Shown in pieces: positions 63,904 through 64,000 of a DNA stretch of 64,000 nt. The notes beneath the pieces were generated by a model. That model had not been told where the DNA came from. It searched no databases and was given only the letters and a program-made list of their open reading frames with translations. This DNA is from a bacterium (GTDB lineage: Bacteria; Planctomycetota; Planctomycetia; Isosphaerales; Isosphaeraceae): assembly GCA_016125085.1 (NCBI GenBank), contig WGMM01000007.1, positions 248,001 through 312,000 of the forward strand, written 5' to 3'. The stretch's first letter is position 1; each line of letters opens with the position of its first letter. The position numbers and the translations under genes are program-made.

Positions 63904-64000
63904 ATGCACCGACGTTCGATCCCCGCGATACTCCTGGCGGCGTGTGGTTTTCTCTCGGTTTCGCTCGCTTCGGCACAGGATCACTGGGTACGTTATCCTG
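63904..64000 (+). CDS. secreted protein, 3' end beyond the window
   Basis: Begins ATG 63904 after GAGG. The 32 codons in view form a signal peptide (MHRRSIPAILLAACGFLSVS, cut near LASAQ) followed by DHWVRYP. Family cannot be told from this. Confidence 0.65.
   Translation, partial: MHRRSIPAILLAACGFLSVSLASAQDHWVRYP

Noticed and set aside
1-64000. CRISPR arrays or rRNA genes
   Set aside because: No regularly spaced direct repeats and no rRNA-like conserved sequence were seen anywhere in the window.

Overview
The window is high-GC, densely coded bacterial DNA that looks planctomycetal (class Planctomycetia; I cannot name the genus). The signs are lineage-typical families: a DUF1559 pseudopilin, two DUF1549/DUF1553 plus DUF1501 pairs with CxxCH haem motifs, exported Gfo/Idh/MocA oxidoreductases with twin-arginine leaders, several sulfatases, FG-GAP and WD40 proteins, and an N-terminal ETLSDRTLP motif resembling the planctomycete LEPR-type surface tag. 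Shine-Dalgarno sites are often weak, so many starts rest on signal peptides.

Layout. 0.1-8.9 kb: lipoprotein, Uup-type ABC-F ATPase, hypothetical, GT-C membrane glycosyltransferase with a Gly/Pro/Arg-rich tail, second lipoprotein, PHB-depolymerase-like esterase, glycerophosphodiesterase. 9.0 kb: tRNA-Ser(GCT) on the minus strand with its own promoter and terminator. 9.5-15.4 kb: neutral ceramidase, FG-GAP protein, a 227-bp inverted repeat, 3-methyladenine glycosylase I, gamma-glutamyltransferase. 15.9-18.6 kb: a chimeric ORF whose GC-rich front half runs in frame into an AT-rich, apparently transferred gene, followed by a remnant similar to the front half. 18.6-22.6 kb: sugar kinase, zinc glucose dehydrogenase and secreted mutarotase, fitting an Entner-Doudoroff branch. 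22.8-25.7 kb: two winged-helix proteins (one replication-initiator-like) convergent with a ParB-methyltransferase fusion. 25.9-32.5 kb: WD40, DUF1501, and a DUF1549/DUF1553 protein with a large coiled-coil insertion, then a pseudopilin. 32.9-45.9 kb: three Gfo/Idh/MocA proteins interspersed with haem-motif proteins, an EF-hand protein, an ApbE-DUF2271/PepSY-TM pair and an alpha/beta hydrolase. 46-49.3 kb: enolase-superfamily enzyme upstream of an OFA-type MFS transporter. 49.5-53.4 kb: second cytochrome-DUF1549/DUF1553 and DUF1501 operon. 53.5-54.3 kb: SPFH protein. 54.6-63.6 kb: sialidase-like protein divergent from a translationally coupled run of three sulfatases and an NHL protein, followed by AlkA and an HGSNAT-like membrane acyltransferase. 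The window ends in the signal peptide of another secreted protein.

Functionally the region is dominated by exported proteins for glycan, lipid and sugar-acid breakdown, plus redox or surface proteins of unknown role. No rRNA, CRISPR array, recognisable transposase or integrase was seen. The best candidates for something undescribed are the chimeric locus at 15.95-18.60 kb, the replication-like/ParB-methylase module at 22.8-25.7 kb, and the sulfatase-HGSNAT-like cluster at the right end.
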